A stretch of 64,000 nucleotides of DNA from Sphingomonas ginkgonis (GTDB taxonomy: Bacteria; Pseudomonadota; Alphaproteobacteria; Sphingomonadales; Sphingomonadaceae): assembly GCF_003970925.1 (NCBI RefSeq), contig NZ_RWJF01000001.1, positions 1,606,501-1,670,500 of the forward strand, in the 5' to 3' direction. Each line of letters begins with the position of its first letter. The stretch's first letter is position 1. Shown piece after piece: positions 17,331-27,122 of the stretch. The position numbers and the translations under genes were made by a program. Under the pieces are notes generated by a model. The model was given only the letters and a program-made list of their open reading frames with translations. It was not told the DNA's origin and ran no database searches.

Positions 17331-19142
17331 ATGGTCAACGTCGGTCCGGAAACCACCACGGCACCGGAAGATCCGGACGTCAGCCGAAGCGACCACGACA
17401 GCTGGTTCGGCCACCCGCGCCAGCTTGCCCGCCTGTTCACCACCGAGATGTGGGAGCGGTTCGGCTATTACGGCATGCGGGCGCTGCTGACGCTTTACCT
17501 GACCAAGCACTTCGTCCTCGGCGACCGCGCCTCGACCGGCCTCTATGGCGGCTACACCGCGCTGGTCTACTTGACCCCGCTGATCGGCGGCTTCCTCGCC
17601 GACCAGTATCTCGGCTCCAAGCGCTCGGTGAAGTTCGGCGCGATCATGATGGCGATCGGCTATCTGACGCTGGCGGTGGGCGGCGAGCCGTCGCGGCCGT
17701 TCGCCACCATCGACGGCCAGCGCTGGGAAGTGCAGGTCGACAATTTCCGTGACCGGCCGACCAGCGCCGCCAACGAGACCCGCTTCGTGGTCGATCCCGC
17801 GACCCACCAGCGGTTCCAGGTCAAGGGCAACGACGACGGCAGCGTCGCGCTGCTTGGGCCGAACAACGAGGTCGCGCGAACCATCCCCAAGGGCGGGCTG
17901 GTCGACGGCAGCGACAAGAACCCGCTGATGGTCGCGATCCTGCTGGTCGCCCTGTCGCTGATCAGCGTCGGCAACGGCTTCTTCAAGCCCAACATCTCGA
18001 CCATCGTCGGCACGCTCTACGCGCAGGGCGACCGGCGCCGGGACAGCGGCTTCACCATCTTCTACATGGGCATCAATCTCGGCTCGATCGGTGGCCAGTT
18101 CTTCTGCCCGATCCTCGCCGACTGGCTCGGCTGGTGGGCGGGCTTCGGGCTCGCCGGGCTGGGCATGATCGTGTCGTTCTTGCTGATGCAGTTCGACGGC
18201 GGGCGACTGACCGGGTACGGCGATGCGCCGGAAGGCAAGGCCGACCGCTCGATCATCATCTATATCTGCGCCTTGCTCGCGGTGCCGGTGCTCTACCTGC
18301 TGTTCGTCAACCTGATGAACACGCCCGAGCCGACCCCGGGGAGCGGCTTCCTCGGCTATCTTGCGGGCCTGTCGCTGATGGGCAAGCTGCTGTTCGGCAC
18401 CTTCCTCGTCAGCGTCCCCGGCATCCTCATCTGGTCCTATGCCAAGGGCAGCCGGCAGGAAGGCCAGATGATGACCGCGGCGATGATCCTGATCGTCTTC
18501 AACGTCTTCTTCTGGACGCTGTTCGAACAGGCTGGTTCGTCGCTGACCCTGTTCGCCGACCGCAACACCGACCGCAGCGTGTTCGGGCTGTTTGAACTCT
18601 CGGCTCCGCAGACGCAGAACTTCAATCCGCTCTCGATCGTCATCTTCGCGCCGATCATGAGCGCGCTGTGGACCTTCCTCGCCAAGCGCAACCTTGAGCC
18701 ATCGATCCCGGTGAAATTCGCTATCGCGCTGGTCGGGGTCGGCGCGGGCTTCCTGTTCCTAGTGTTCGGGTCGCAGTTCGTCGGACCCGACTTCAAGGTC
18801 GGGCTGTGGTGGCTCGCCGGTCTTTACCTGCTCCACTCGCTGGCCGAGCTGTGCATCTCGCCGGTGGGACTCTCGATGATCACCAAACTGTCGATCGCCC
18901 GGATCGTCGGGCTGATGATGGGCGTGTGGTTCCTGTCGATCTCGGTCGCGCAATATGTCGCGGGCGTGGTTGCCCAGTTCGCCAGCGTCGAGACGGTGGG
19001 CGGCCAGGTGACCAACCTCAAGGTCAGCCTCGACACCTATACCGCGACCTTCACGACGATCGCCTGGATCGCGATCGGCGCCGGCGTGCTGCTGTTCCTC
19101 CTGTCCTGGCCGCTCAAGAAGTGGATGCATGGTGTTCAATAA
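17331..19142 (+). CDS. POT/PTR2 family proton-coupled peptide transporter
   Basis: A 603-residue major-facilitator protein importing di/tripeptides with protons. The ExxERF motif is present as EMWERFGYYGMRALL (residues 39-53), and GGFLADQYLG and FFKPNISTIVGTLY are family signatures. Between the third and fourth membrane segments there is a hydrophilic insert of about 80 residues (118-197), which canonical DtpA/DtpT proteins lack. ATG 17331 follows GCAGGGAG. The stop overlaps the start of the next gene, linking peptide uptake to the amidohydrolase pair. Confidence 0.92.
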   Translation: MVNVGPETTTAPEDPDVSRSDHDSWFGHPRQLARLFTTEMWERFGYYGMRALLTLYLTKHFVLGDRASTGLYGGYTALVYLTPLIGGFLADQYLGSKRSVKFGAIMMAIGYLTLAVGGEPSRPFATIDGQRWEVQVDNFRDRPTSAANETRFVVDPATHQRFQVKGNDDGSVALLGPNNEVARTIPKGGLVDGSDKNPLMVAILLVALSLISVGNGFFKPNISTIVGTLYAQGDRRRDSGFTIFYMGINLGSIGGQFFCPILADWLGWWAGFGLAGLGMIVSFLLMQFDGGRLTGYGDAPEGKADRSIIIYICALLAVPVLYLLFVNLMNTPEPTPGSGFLGYLAGLSLMGKLLFGTFLVSVPGILIWSYAKGSRQEGQMMTAAMILIVFNVFFWTLFEQAGSSLTLFADRNTDRSVFGLFELSAPQTQNFNPLSIVIFAPIMSALWTFLAKRNLEPSIPVKFAIALVGVGAGFLFLVFGSQFVGPDFKVGLWWLAGLYLLHSLAELCISPVGLSMITKLSIARIVGLMMGVWFLSISVAQYVAGVVAQFASVETVGGQVTNLKVSLDTYTATFTTIAWIAIGAGVLLFLLSWPLKKWMHGVQ

Positions 19143-20532
19143 GGGCCTGTTCGCGGCGGTCATCGCTGCTGCCTGCGTACTGACCGGCTGCGCGGAGAAT
19201 CCGCCGCCGAAGAAGAATACCCCGGCGATCAGGATCAACGAGGATCCTTATCCGTCGACCTACCGGCCCTACCCGGGCGTCCCGACCGTGATCCGCGGCG
19301 CGACGCTGTTCGACGGCGAAGGCGGGCAGGTGCAGGACGCCACGCTGATCATCGCCGACGGCAAGGTGCAGGCGGTCGGCGGGCCCGAGCTCGCCAGCCC
19401 CGCCGGCGCGCGGACGATCGATGCGCGCGGCAAGTGGGTGACGCCGGGCGTGATCGACGTCCACAGCCATCTCGGCGACTATCCCTCGCCGGGCGTGGAA
19501 TCGCTGTCGGACGGGAACGAGGCGACCGGCCCTAACCGGGCCGAGGTTTGGGCCGAGCACAGCGTCTGGCCGCAGGATCCGGGCTTCAGCCGGGCGCTTG
19601 CCAATGGCGGCGTTACCACGCTGCAGATCCTGCCCGGCTCCGCCAACCTTTTCGGCGGCCGCTCGGTGGTGCTGAAGAATGTGCCGGCGCGGACGGTGCA
19701 GGGGATGAAGTTCCCGGGCGCGCCCTATGGGCTGAAGATGGCGTGCGGCGAGAACCCCAAGCGGGTCTACGGCAGCAAGGGCGTCATGCCGCAGACGCGG
19801 ATGGGCAATATTGCGGTCGACCGCGCCGCCTGGATCCGCGCGCAGGCCTACAAGCGCAAGTGGGACCGCTACTACAAGAATGGCGGCGACATGCCGGAAC
19901 GGGACCTGCAGCTCGACACGCTGAAGGGCGTGCTCGACGGCAAGATCCTGATCCACAATCACTGCTACCGCGCCGACGAGATGGCGATCATGATCGATAT
20001 GTCGAAGGAGTTCGGCTATCATATCGCGGCGTTCCACCACGCGGTGGAGGCCTACAAGGTCGCCGACCTCCTTCGCCAGAACGGCATATGCGCCGCGATG
20101 TGGGCCGACTGGTACGGCTTCAAGATGGAAGCCTATGACGCGGTGAAGGAGAACATCCCGATGGTCGCTCACGCGGGCGCCTGCGCCATCGTCCACTCCG
20201 ACGACCCGAACGGCATCCAGCGGCTGTACCAGGAAGCCGCCAAGGCGCTCGCCGACGGACGGCGCGCGGGGCTGAACTTCACCGAGGCGCAGGCCTGGCA
20301 GTGGTTGAGCTACAACCCGGCCAAGGCACTCGGCATCGCCGACCGGACGGGCAGCCTCAAGCCCGGAAAGATGGCCGACGTGGTGCTGTGGAACGGCAAC
20401 CCGTTCAGCAACTACACGCGGCCCGAGCGGGTCTGGATCGACGGCGCCGAGATGTACGACTCGAACGATCCGAAGCGGCGTCCGGTCAGCGACTTCGAGC
20501 TGGGCCAGCCCGGCGAGGGAGACGTGAAGTGA
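19129..20532 (+). CDS. Imidazolonepropionase-like amidohydrolase lipoprotein
   Basis: The 467-residue protein starts with a lipoprotein signal (lipobox LTGC, Cys21). It then has a metal-dependent amidohydrolase domain: TVIRGATLFDGEGG, GKWVTPGVIDVHSHLGD (HSH at 112-114), a metal-ligand stretch HNHCYRADEM, and HAGACAIVHSDDPNG with the catalytic Asp. The active site looks complete. Relatives are often annotated as secreted peptidases or X-Pro-type hydrolases, but the substrate is not decided. ATG 19129 overlaps the transporter stop codon. The following gene is a paralogue that overlaps it. Confidence 0.88.
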   Translation: MVFNKGLFAAVIAAACVLTGCAENPPPKKNTPAIRINEDPYPSTYRPYPGVPTVIRGATLFDGEGGQVQDATLIIADGKVQAVGGPELASPAGARTIDARGKWVTPGVIDVHSHLGDYPSPGVESLSDGNEATGPNRAEVWAEHSVWPQDPGFSRALANGGVTTLQILPGSANLFGGRSVVLKNVPARTVQGMKFPGAPYGLKMACGENPKRVYGSKGVMPQTRMGNIAVDRAAWIRAQAYKRKWDRYYKNGGDMPERDLQLDTLKGVLDGKILIHNHCYRADEMAIMIDMSKEFGYHIAAFHHAVEAYKVADLLRQNGICAAMWADWYGFKMEAYDAVKENIPMVAHAGACAIVHSDDPNGIQRLYQEAAKALADGRRAGLNFTEAQAWQWLSYNPAKALGIADRTGSLKPGKMADVVLWNGNPFSNYTRPERVWIDGAEMYDSNDPKRRPVSDFELGQPGEGDVK

Positions 20533-21908
20533 AGCGGCTGCTGCTCGCCGCCGCCGCGCTGCTGGCCGTCGAGCCAGCGGGCGCGCAGACGATCGCGGTG
20601 ACCAACGGCACGGTCGCGCTCGGCGACGGTTCGGCGCCGATCCCCGGCGGAACGGTGGTGATCCGCAATGGCCGGGTGGTCGCGGCGGGCGCCTCCGTCC
20701 GGGTGCCGGCGGGCGCGCAGGTGATCGACGCCACCGGCAAGTGGGTGACCCCGGGAATCGTGGCGGGTTTCTCCCGGCTCGGGCTCAACGAGGTCGACCT
20801 GTCGGGCGGGATTGCCGACACGAGTGCGAACAATGGCCCGTTCAGCGCGGCGATCGACGTCGCGCCCGGGATCAACCCGCGCTCGACCCCGGTCGCGGTG
20901 AACCGCGCCGACGGGGTGACCCGCGCCATCGTCGCGCCGGAGACGGCCCGCTCGATCTTTGCGGGCCAGGGGGCGGTGATCGACCTCGGGGCCGACGACC
21001 AGCCGATCACGGCGGCGCGGCGCTTCCAGTTCGTCGAGCTGGGCGAAACCGGTGCGCAGAAGGCGGGCGGTTCGCGGCCGAGCGCGCATCTCCTGTTCCG
21101 CAACGCGCTGCGCGAGGCGCGCGAGCTCGGGCGGCGCTTGCCGACCGTCGCCTCGACCCGGAGCGCGGGAACCCTGCCGACCGACCAGCCGGAGGTACGC
21201 GATCCCAACGAGTCGCGGCTCTACGATGCGCAGCGGAGCCAGGACGTCCTGCTGACCCGGTTCGATGCCGCGGCGCTCGTCCCGGTGCTGCAGGGGCGGC
21301 AGTATCTCCTCGTCCATGCCGAGCGGGCCAGCGACATCCTGCAGGTGCTGGGGCTGCGGCGCGAGTTCCCGGCCTTGAAGCTGGTGCTGGTCGGCGCCAG
21401 CGAGGGGTGGACGGTCGCCGACAAGATCGCCGCGGCGGGCGTGCCGGTCATCGCCTCGGCGGTAAACGACCTGCCGGCGAGCTTCGAACAGCTGGCCGCG
21501 ACCCAGTCGAACATCGGCCGGATGCGGTCCGCCGGCGTCAACGTCTCGGTCGGGATGATCGACGACAACGACACCCGGTACCTGTTCGACGAGCGGCAAT
21601 ATGCCGGCAACCTCGTCGCGCTCGCCAAGGTGCCGGGTGCGTCGGGGCTGAGCTGGGGCGAGGCGCTGCGGCTGATCACTTCCGCCCCGGCCGAGGCGAT
21701 CGGGATGGGCCGGGACTTCGGCAGCCTCGCACCGGGGCGACGCGGCGACCTCGTGATCTGGTCGGGCGACCCGCTCGAGACGACCAGCCGGGCCGAGCAG
21801 GTCTATATCGACGGGGTGCAGCAACCGCTGGTGACCCGCCAGGACAAGCTGCGCGACCGCTACATCGATCTCAGCCGGCGCGAGCTGCCCGAGGCGTACC
21901 GCCGGTGA
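20529..21908 (+). CDS. Amidohydrolase-like protein lacking the metal-binding motif
   Basis: A 459-residue secreted paralogue (signal peptide residues 1-20, ending AGAQ). The amidohydrolase frame is clear: TIAVTNGTVALGDGS, VIDATGKWVTPGIVAGFSRLG, and the C-terminal GSLAPGRRGDLVIWSGDPLE. At the position of the metal motif H-x-H the sequence reads F81-S82-R83, and the downstream ligand histidines and catalytic Asp are not found either. It is therefore probably catalytically inactive and may pair with the intact upstream enzyme. GTG 20529 overlaps the upstream stop codon (GTGA). Confidence 0.85.
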   Translation: MKRLLLAAAALLAVEPAGAQTIAVTNGTVALGDGSAPIPGGTVVIRNGRVVAAGASVRVPAGAQVIDATGKWVTPGIVAGFSRLGLNEVDLSGGIADTSANNGPFSAAIDVAPGINPRSTPVAVNRADGVTRAIVAPETARSIFAGQGAVIDLGADDQPITAARRFQFVELGETGAQKAGGSRPSAHLLFRNALREARELGRRLPTVASTRSAGTLPTDQPEVRDPNESRLYDAQRSQDVLLTRFDAAALVPVLQGRQYLLVHAERASDILQVLGLRREFPALKLVLVGASEGWTVADKIAAAGVPVIASAVNDLPASFEQLAATQSNIGRMRSAGVNVSVGMIDDNDTRYLFDERQYAGNLVALAKVPGASGLSWGEALRLITSAPAEAIGMGRDFGSLAPGRRGDLVIWSGDPLETTSRAEQVYIDGVQQPLVTRQDKLRDRYIDLSRRELPEAYRR

Positions 21909-22561
21909 GCACGCATGGCCTCCTCGTCGGGGCCGCCGCGCTGTTCCTTGGCACGCACTTCCTCCTCTCGCATCCCTGGCGCGAGCCGCTGGTGCGGCGC
22001 ATGGGCGAGGGGCCGTTCCGCGGCCTCTACTCGCTTGTCGCCCTGCTGACCTTCGGAGCCCTACTGTGGATCTACCGCGGGATCGGGCGGGAGACGCCGC
22101 TGTGGGGTGCCGGGGACGGGCTCTGGGCAGCCGCGACGCTGGTGATGTGGGCGGCCTCCATCCTGTTCGTCGGCAGCTTTCGCGGCAATCCGGCGCTTGC
22201 GGGGGCCCCGTCGGCGAAGGGCCGGCCGGCAGGGGTGCTCGCGATCACCCGCCACCCGATGATGTGGAGCTTCGCGCTGTGGGCGTTCGTCCATTCGGCG
22301 CTGATCGCCACACCCAAGGCCTTCGTCCTCGACGCCACCATCCTCATCCTCGCGCTGGGCGGCGCGGCGGGGCAGGACGCCAAGAAGGAGCGGCTGTCCG
22401 GCGAGCGGTGGCGATCGTGGGAGGCGCAGACGAGCTTCCTTCCGTTCGGCCGCGGCCTCGCCTTCCCGGGCTGGTTCGCGCTGGTCGGTGGAACGTTGCT
22501 GCTGCTCGTCGCGACATGGGCGCATCCGGTGCCGGCGGGGCTGTGGCGCTGGTTCGGCTGA
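21905..22561 (+). CDS. NnrU family membrane protein
   Basis: A 218-residue integral membrane protein with about six hydrophobic segments and the NnrU hallmarks THFLLSHPWREPLVRRMGEGPF in outline, ITRHPMMWSFALWAFVHS, GERWRSWEAQTSFLPF. The family was named from nitric-oxide reductase clusters and is related to isoprenylcysteine methyltransferase-like membrane proteins; no nor genes are near, so the role here is open. GTG 21905 overlaps the stop codon of the amidohydrolase-like gene. Confidence 0.87.
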   Translation: MSTHGLLVGAAALFLGTHFLLSHPWREPLVRRMGEGPFRGLYSLVALLTFGALLWIYRGIGRETPLWGAGDGLWAAATLVMWAASILFVGSFRGNPALAGAPSAKGRPAGVLAITRHPMMWSFALWAFVHSALIATPKAFVLDATILILALGGAAGQDAKKERLSGERWRSWEAQTSFLPFGRGLAFPGWFALVGGTLLLLVATWAHPVPAGLWRWFG

Positions 22562-22578
22562 GCCGCTAAGGCCCGCTC

Positions 22579-23913
22579 ATGACGCGTAAATTCTTCGGCA
22601 CCGACGGCATCCGCGGCCTCACCAACAGCGCTCCGATGACGGCGGAGACCGCGCTCAAGGTCGGACAGGCAGCGGGCGCCCACTTCCTCCGCGGCGACCA
22701 TCGTCACCGCGTGGTGATCGGCAAGGACACCCGCCTGTCCGGCTACATGATGGAGTCGGCGATGGTCGCCGGCTTCACCTCGGTGGGCATGGACGTGGTG
22801 CTGCTGGGGCCGATGCCGACGCCGGCGGTCGCCATGCTGACCCGCTCGATGCGCGCCGACCTGGGCGTGATGATCTCGGCCAGCCACAATCCCTTCGCCG
22901 ACAACGGGATCAAGCTGTTCGGCCCCGACGGCTACAAGCTCAGCGACGAGGACGAGCTTGCGATCGAGGCGCGGCTCGAGCAGGAGCCCGAGCTCGCCCG
23001 CCCCGAGCTGATCGGTCGTGCCAAGCGGATCGACGACGCGCGCGGCCGCTACATCCATTTCGCCAAGGCGACCTTCCCCGAGCAGCTCCGCCTCGATGGG
23101 CTGAAGGTAGTCGTCGACTGCGCCAACGGCGCCGCCTACCACGTCGCCCCCGAGGCGCTGTGGGAGCTGGGCGCGGAGGTGATCCCGCTCGGCGTCAAGC
23201 CGAACGGTACCAACATCAACGACAAGGTCGGCTCGACCTACCCGCAGGTGATGCAGGAGACGGTGGTCGGCAGCGGGGCGCACATCGGGCTGGCGCTCGA
23301 CGGCGACGCCGACCGGCTGATCGTCGTCGACGAGACCGGCACGACGATCGACGGCGACCAGCTGATGGCGCTGATCGCGCTCGACCAGAAGCGCCGCGGT
23401 ACGCTGCGCGGCGGCGGGCTGGTGGCGACCGTCATGTCCAATCTCGGGCTGGAGCGAAAGCTCGCGGCGGAGGGCCTCGAGCTCCACCGCACCACCGTCG
23501 GCGACCGCTACGTGCTGGAAGGCATGCGCGAGAAGGGGTGTAATGTCGGCGGCGAGCAGAGCGGCCACATCATCCTCGCCGACCATGCGACGACCGGCGA
23601 CGGGCTCGTGGCTGGACTGCAGGTGCTTGCCGCGCTGGTCGAGGCCGGCAAGCCCGCGAGCGAGCTGCTGCGGCAGTTCGAGCCGGTCCCGCAGCTGCTC
23701 CGGAACGTCCGCTTCAAGGGTGGAGCGCCGCTCGAGACGGACAGAGTGAAGCAGGTCATCGCCGAGGCCGAGCGCGACCTGGACGGCAATGGGCGGCTGG
23801 TCATCCGCAAGAGTGGGACCGAACCGCTGATCCGGGTCATGGCTGAGAGCGACGATGCGGCGCAGGTCGAGGCGGTGGTCGCCCGCATCTGCGACGCGGT
23901 GGCTTCTGTTTAG
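22579..23913 (+). CDS. glmM: Phosphoglucosamine mutase GlmM
   Basis: GlmM converts glucosamine-6-phosphate to glucosamine-1-phosphate for UDP-GlcNAc, feeding peptidoglycan and LPS. The 444-residue protein has [11 protein letters not shown] at the N-terminus, the phosphoserine loop [15 protein letters not shown], metal loop [13 protein letters not shown], sugar loop GGEQSGHII and the phosphate-binding [12 protein letters not shown]. All four catalytic loops are intact. Confidence 0.97.
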   Translation: MTRKFFGTDGIRGLTNSAPMTAETALKVGQAAGAHFLRGDHRHRVVIGKDTRLSGYMMESAMVAGFTSVGMDVVLLGPMPTPAVAMLTRSMRADLGVMISASHNPFADNGIKLFGPDGYKLSDEDELAIEARLEQEPELARPELIGRAKRIDDARGRYIHFAKATFPEQLRLDGLKVVVDCANGAAYHVAPEALWELGAEVIPLGVKPNGTNINDKVGSTYPQVMQETVVGSGAHIGLALDGDADRLIVVDETGTTIDGDQLMALIALDQKRRGTLRGGGLVATVMSNLGLERKLAAEGLELHRTTVGDRYVLEGMREKGCNVGGEQSGHIILADHATTGDGLVAGLQVLAALVEAGKPASELLRQFEPVPQLLRNVRFKGGAPLETDRVKQVIAEAERDLDGNGRLVIRKSGTEPLIRVMAESDDAAQVEAVVARICDAVASV

Positions 23914-23938
23914 ACTTTCGCGCTAGGTCGCGGAGAGA

Positions 23939-25138
23939 ATGCCGACGACCGTCCCTCGCATCCTCATCATCGCCGGCTCCGACAGCGGGGGCGGGGCGGG
24001 TATCCAGGCGGACATTAAGACCGTCACCATGCTGGGGGGGCATGCGATGACCGCCATCACGGCGATTACGGCGCAGAACACGCTCGGTGTCAGCGCCGTC
24101 CATCCGGTCCCGGCGGAAACGGTGCTGGCGCAGATCGACGCGGTGGTGGGCGACATCGGTGTCGATGCGGTGAAGATCGGGATGATCGGAAGCGCCTTCA
24201 CCGCGCGGCTGGTCGCCGAGCGGCTGCGCGCGCTGGAGCAGCCGGTGCCGGTCGTCTTCGATCCCGTCATGGTGGCGACCAGCGGTGCGCCGCTCGCCGA
24301 CGAGGCGACCGTCGCCGCGTTCGGCGAACTGATGGAACTGGCGACCATCGCGACGCCGAACCTGCCGGAGCTGCAGCGGCTGGCCGGGGCCGAGGACGAT
24401 CCCGTCAGCGCGGCGCTGGCGCTCGTCTCGCGCCATGGCTGCGCGGTGCTGGTCAAGGGCGGCCACGACGAAGGCGAGGCGATCGCCGACGCGCTGATCG
24501 AGGAAGACAATATCACCAGCTGGCAGGGCAGCCGGATCGAGACGGAGCACAATCATGGCACCGGCTGCACGCTGGCGAGCGCGATCGCGACGAACCTCGC
24601 GGCCGGCATGAGCCTGCCCAAGGCGGTTGGCCGCGCGCGCGAATTCGTCCGCGTCGCTTTGCGCGAAGCTCCGGGACTGGGGCAGGGGCACGGGCCGATG
24701 GGGCAGGGCCGGGTCCGCCTCGATGCCGGGCCGATCGGCGGCCCGCGGCTCAACCAGGTGACGGTAACGGTCAGGGACTATGACCGCTCGGTTGGTTTCT
24801 ACCGCCGGCTCGGCCTTCGCCAGATCGTCGACAGCAAGGACAATTATGCCCGCTTCGAGACAGCCGGCGGCGGGACCTTCTCGCTCCAGGTCGACCCCGA
24901 GGAGGAGGTCCGCGCCACCACTGCCGTCTATTTCGAGTGCGATGACCTCGACGAGCGGGTGGAGGCACTGGCCCGGGCTGGCGTGGCCTTCGAGCATGGC
25001 CCGCGCGGCCAGCCATGGATGTGGCGGGAGGCGCGGCTGCGCGACCCCGACGGCAACATCATCTTTCTCTATCATGCGGGCGAGAACCGGCGCTTTCCGC
25101 CCTGGCGGGTGGATGACGAGGCTGCCGCGAGCCGGTAA
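23939..25138 (+). CDS. thiD: ThiD (HMP/HMP-P kinase) fused to a C-terminal VOC/glyoxalase domain
   Basis: Residues 1-265 are a complete ThiD: AGSDSGGGAGIQAD (12-25), ITAITAQNTLGV, DPVMVATSG, TPNLPELQRL, VKGGHDEG and the ATP/phosphate loop HNHGTGCTLASAIA (about 203-216). It phosphorylates hydroxymethylpyrimidine in thiamine synthesis. From about residue 270 to the end a vicinal-oxygen-chelate domain follows in frame (RLNQVTVTVRDYDRSVGFYRRLG in outline, LQVDPEEEVRATTAVYFECDDL, WREARLRDPDGNIIFLYH). ThiD alone is about 265 residues, so the 399-residue length is a genuine two-domain product with no stop codon between. The role of the VOC part is unknown. Confidence 0.92.
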   Translation: MPTTVPRILIIAGSDSGGGAGIQADIKTVTMLGGHAMTAITAITAQNTLGVSAVHPVPAETVLAQIDAVVGDIGVDAVKIGMIGSAFTARLVAERLRALEQPVPVVFDPVMVATSGAPLADEATVAAFGELMELATIATPNLPELQRLAGAEDDPVSAALALVSRHGCAVLVKGGHDEGEAIADALIEEDNITSWQGSRIETEHNHGTGCTLASAIATNLAAGMSLPKAVGRAREFVRVALREAPGLGQGHGPMGQGRVRLDAGPIGGPRLNQVTVTVRDYDRSVGFYRRLGLRQIVDSKDNYARFETAGGGTFSLQVDPEEEVRATTAVYFECDDLDERVEALARAGVAFEHGPRGQPWMWREARLRDPDGNIIFLYHAGENRRFPPWRVDDEAAASR

Positions 25139-25147
25139 ACGAGGGGC

Positions 25148-25777
25148 ATGCCTCGCCCCTGCTTCAAGCTCGAACGCGACCATCCGATGCCGCTCGCCGG
25201 GGTCGACGAAGCCGGCTGCGCGCCGCTTGCCGGGCCGGTCGTTGCGGCGGCGGTGATCCTCGACCGCGACCGGTTCCCGCGCGGGATCGACGATTCGAAG
25301 AAGCTCGACCTCGAGACTCGCGAGGCGATCTACGCCAAGCTGCAGAAGGTCGCGGTGTTCGCCGTCGGGGTCTGCAGCGTCGAGGAGATCGACCGGATCA
25401 ACATCTACTGGGCGAGGATGCTGGCGATGACCCGCGCCGTTGCGGCGCTTGGGGTCGAGCCCGCGTTCGTCATGGTCGACGGCAACCGCTGTCCGAAATG
25501 GGAGCGGCCAAGCCGGGCGGTCGTTGCCGGCGACGCCAAGTGCCGCTCGATCGCCGCGGCCTCGATCGTCGCCAAGGTCACCCGCGACCGGCTGATGGCC
25601 GAATATGCCCTCGATCATCCGGGCTACGGGTGGGAGAGCAACCGCGGCTATCCGACTCCCGACCACCGCCGCGCGCTTCGGGAGCTCGGACCGACACCGC
25701 TCCATCGGCGCAGCTTCGGGCTGGTCCGCGAAATGGTCGAGAGCTGGTCCCAGCCGATGCTGTTCGCCGCGGAATGA
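25148..25777 (+). CDS. rnhB: Ribonuclease HII with atypical substrate motif
   Basis: RNase HII removes ribonucleotides from DNA. The 209-residue protein keeps the acidic catalytic residues (Asp20, Glu21 in AGVDEAG; Asp in FVMVDGNRCPKW; Asp of the C-terminal AKVTRDRLM) and DDSKKLD, AASIVAKVTRDR, NRGYPTPDHR. The residues after DEAG, however, are CAPLAGP instead of the usual RGPLAGP, so the Gly-Arg-Gly triad that reads the 2'-hydroxyl is Gly-Cys-Ala (23-25). The gene starts 9 bp after thiD. Confidence 0.93.
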   Translation: MPRPCFKLERDHPMPLAGVDEAGCAPLAGPVVAAAVILDRDRFPRGIDDSKKLDLETREAIYAKLQKVAVFAVGVCSVEEIDRINIYWARMLAMTRAVAALGVEPAFVMVDGNRCPKWERPSRAVVAGDAKCRSIAAASIVAKVTRDRLMAEYALDHPGYGWESNRGYPTPDHRRALRELGPTPLHRRSFGLVREMVESWSQPMLFAAE

Positions 25778-25792
25778 GAATGCGCCCGTAAC

Positions 25793-27122
<1,330 letters not shown>

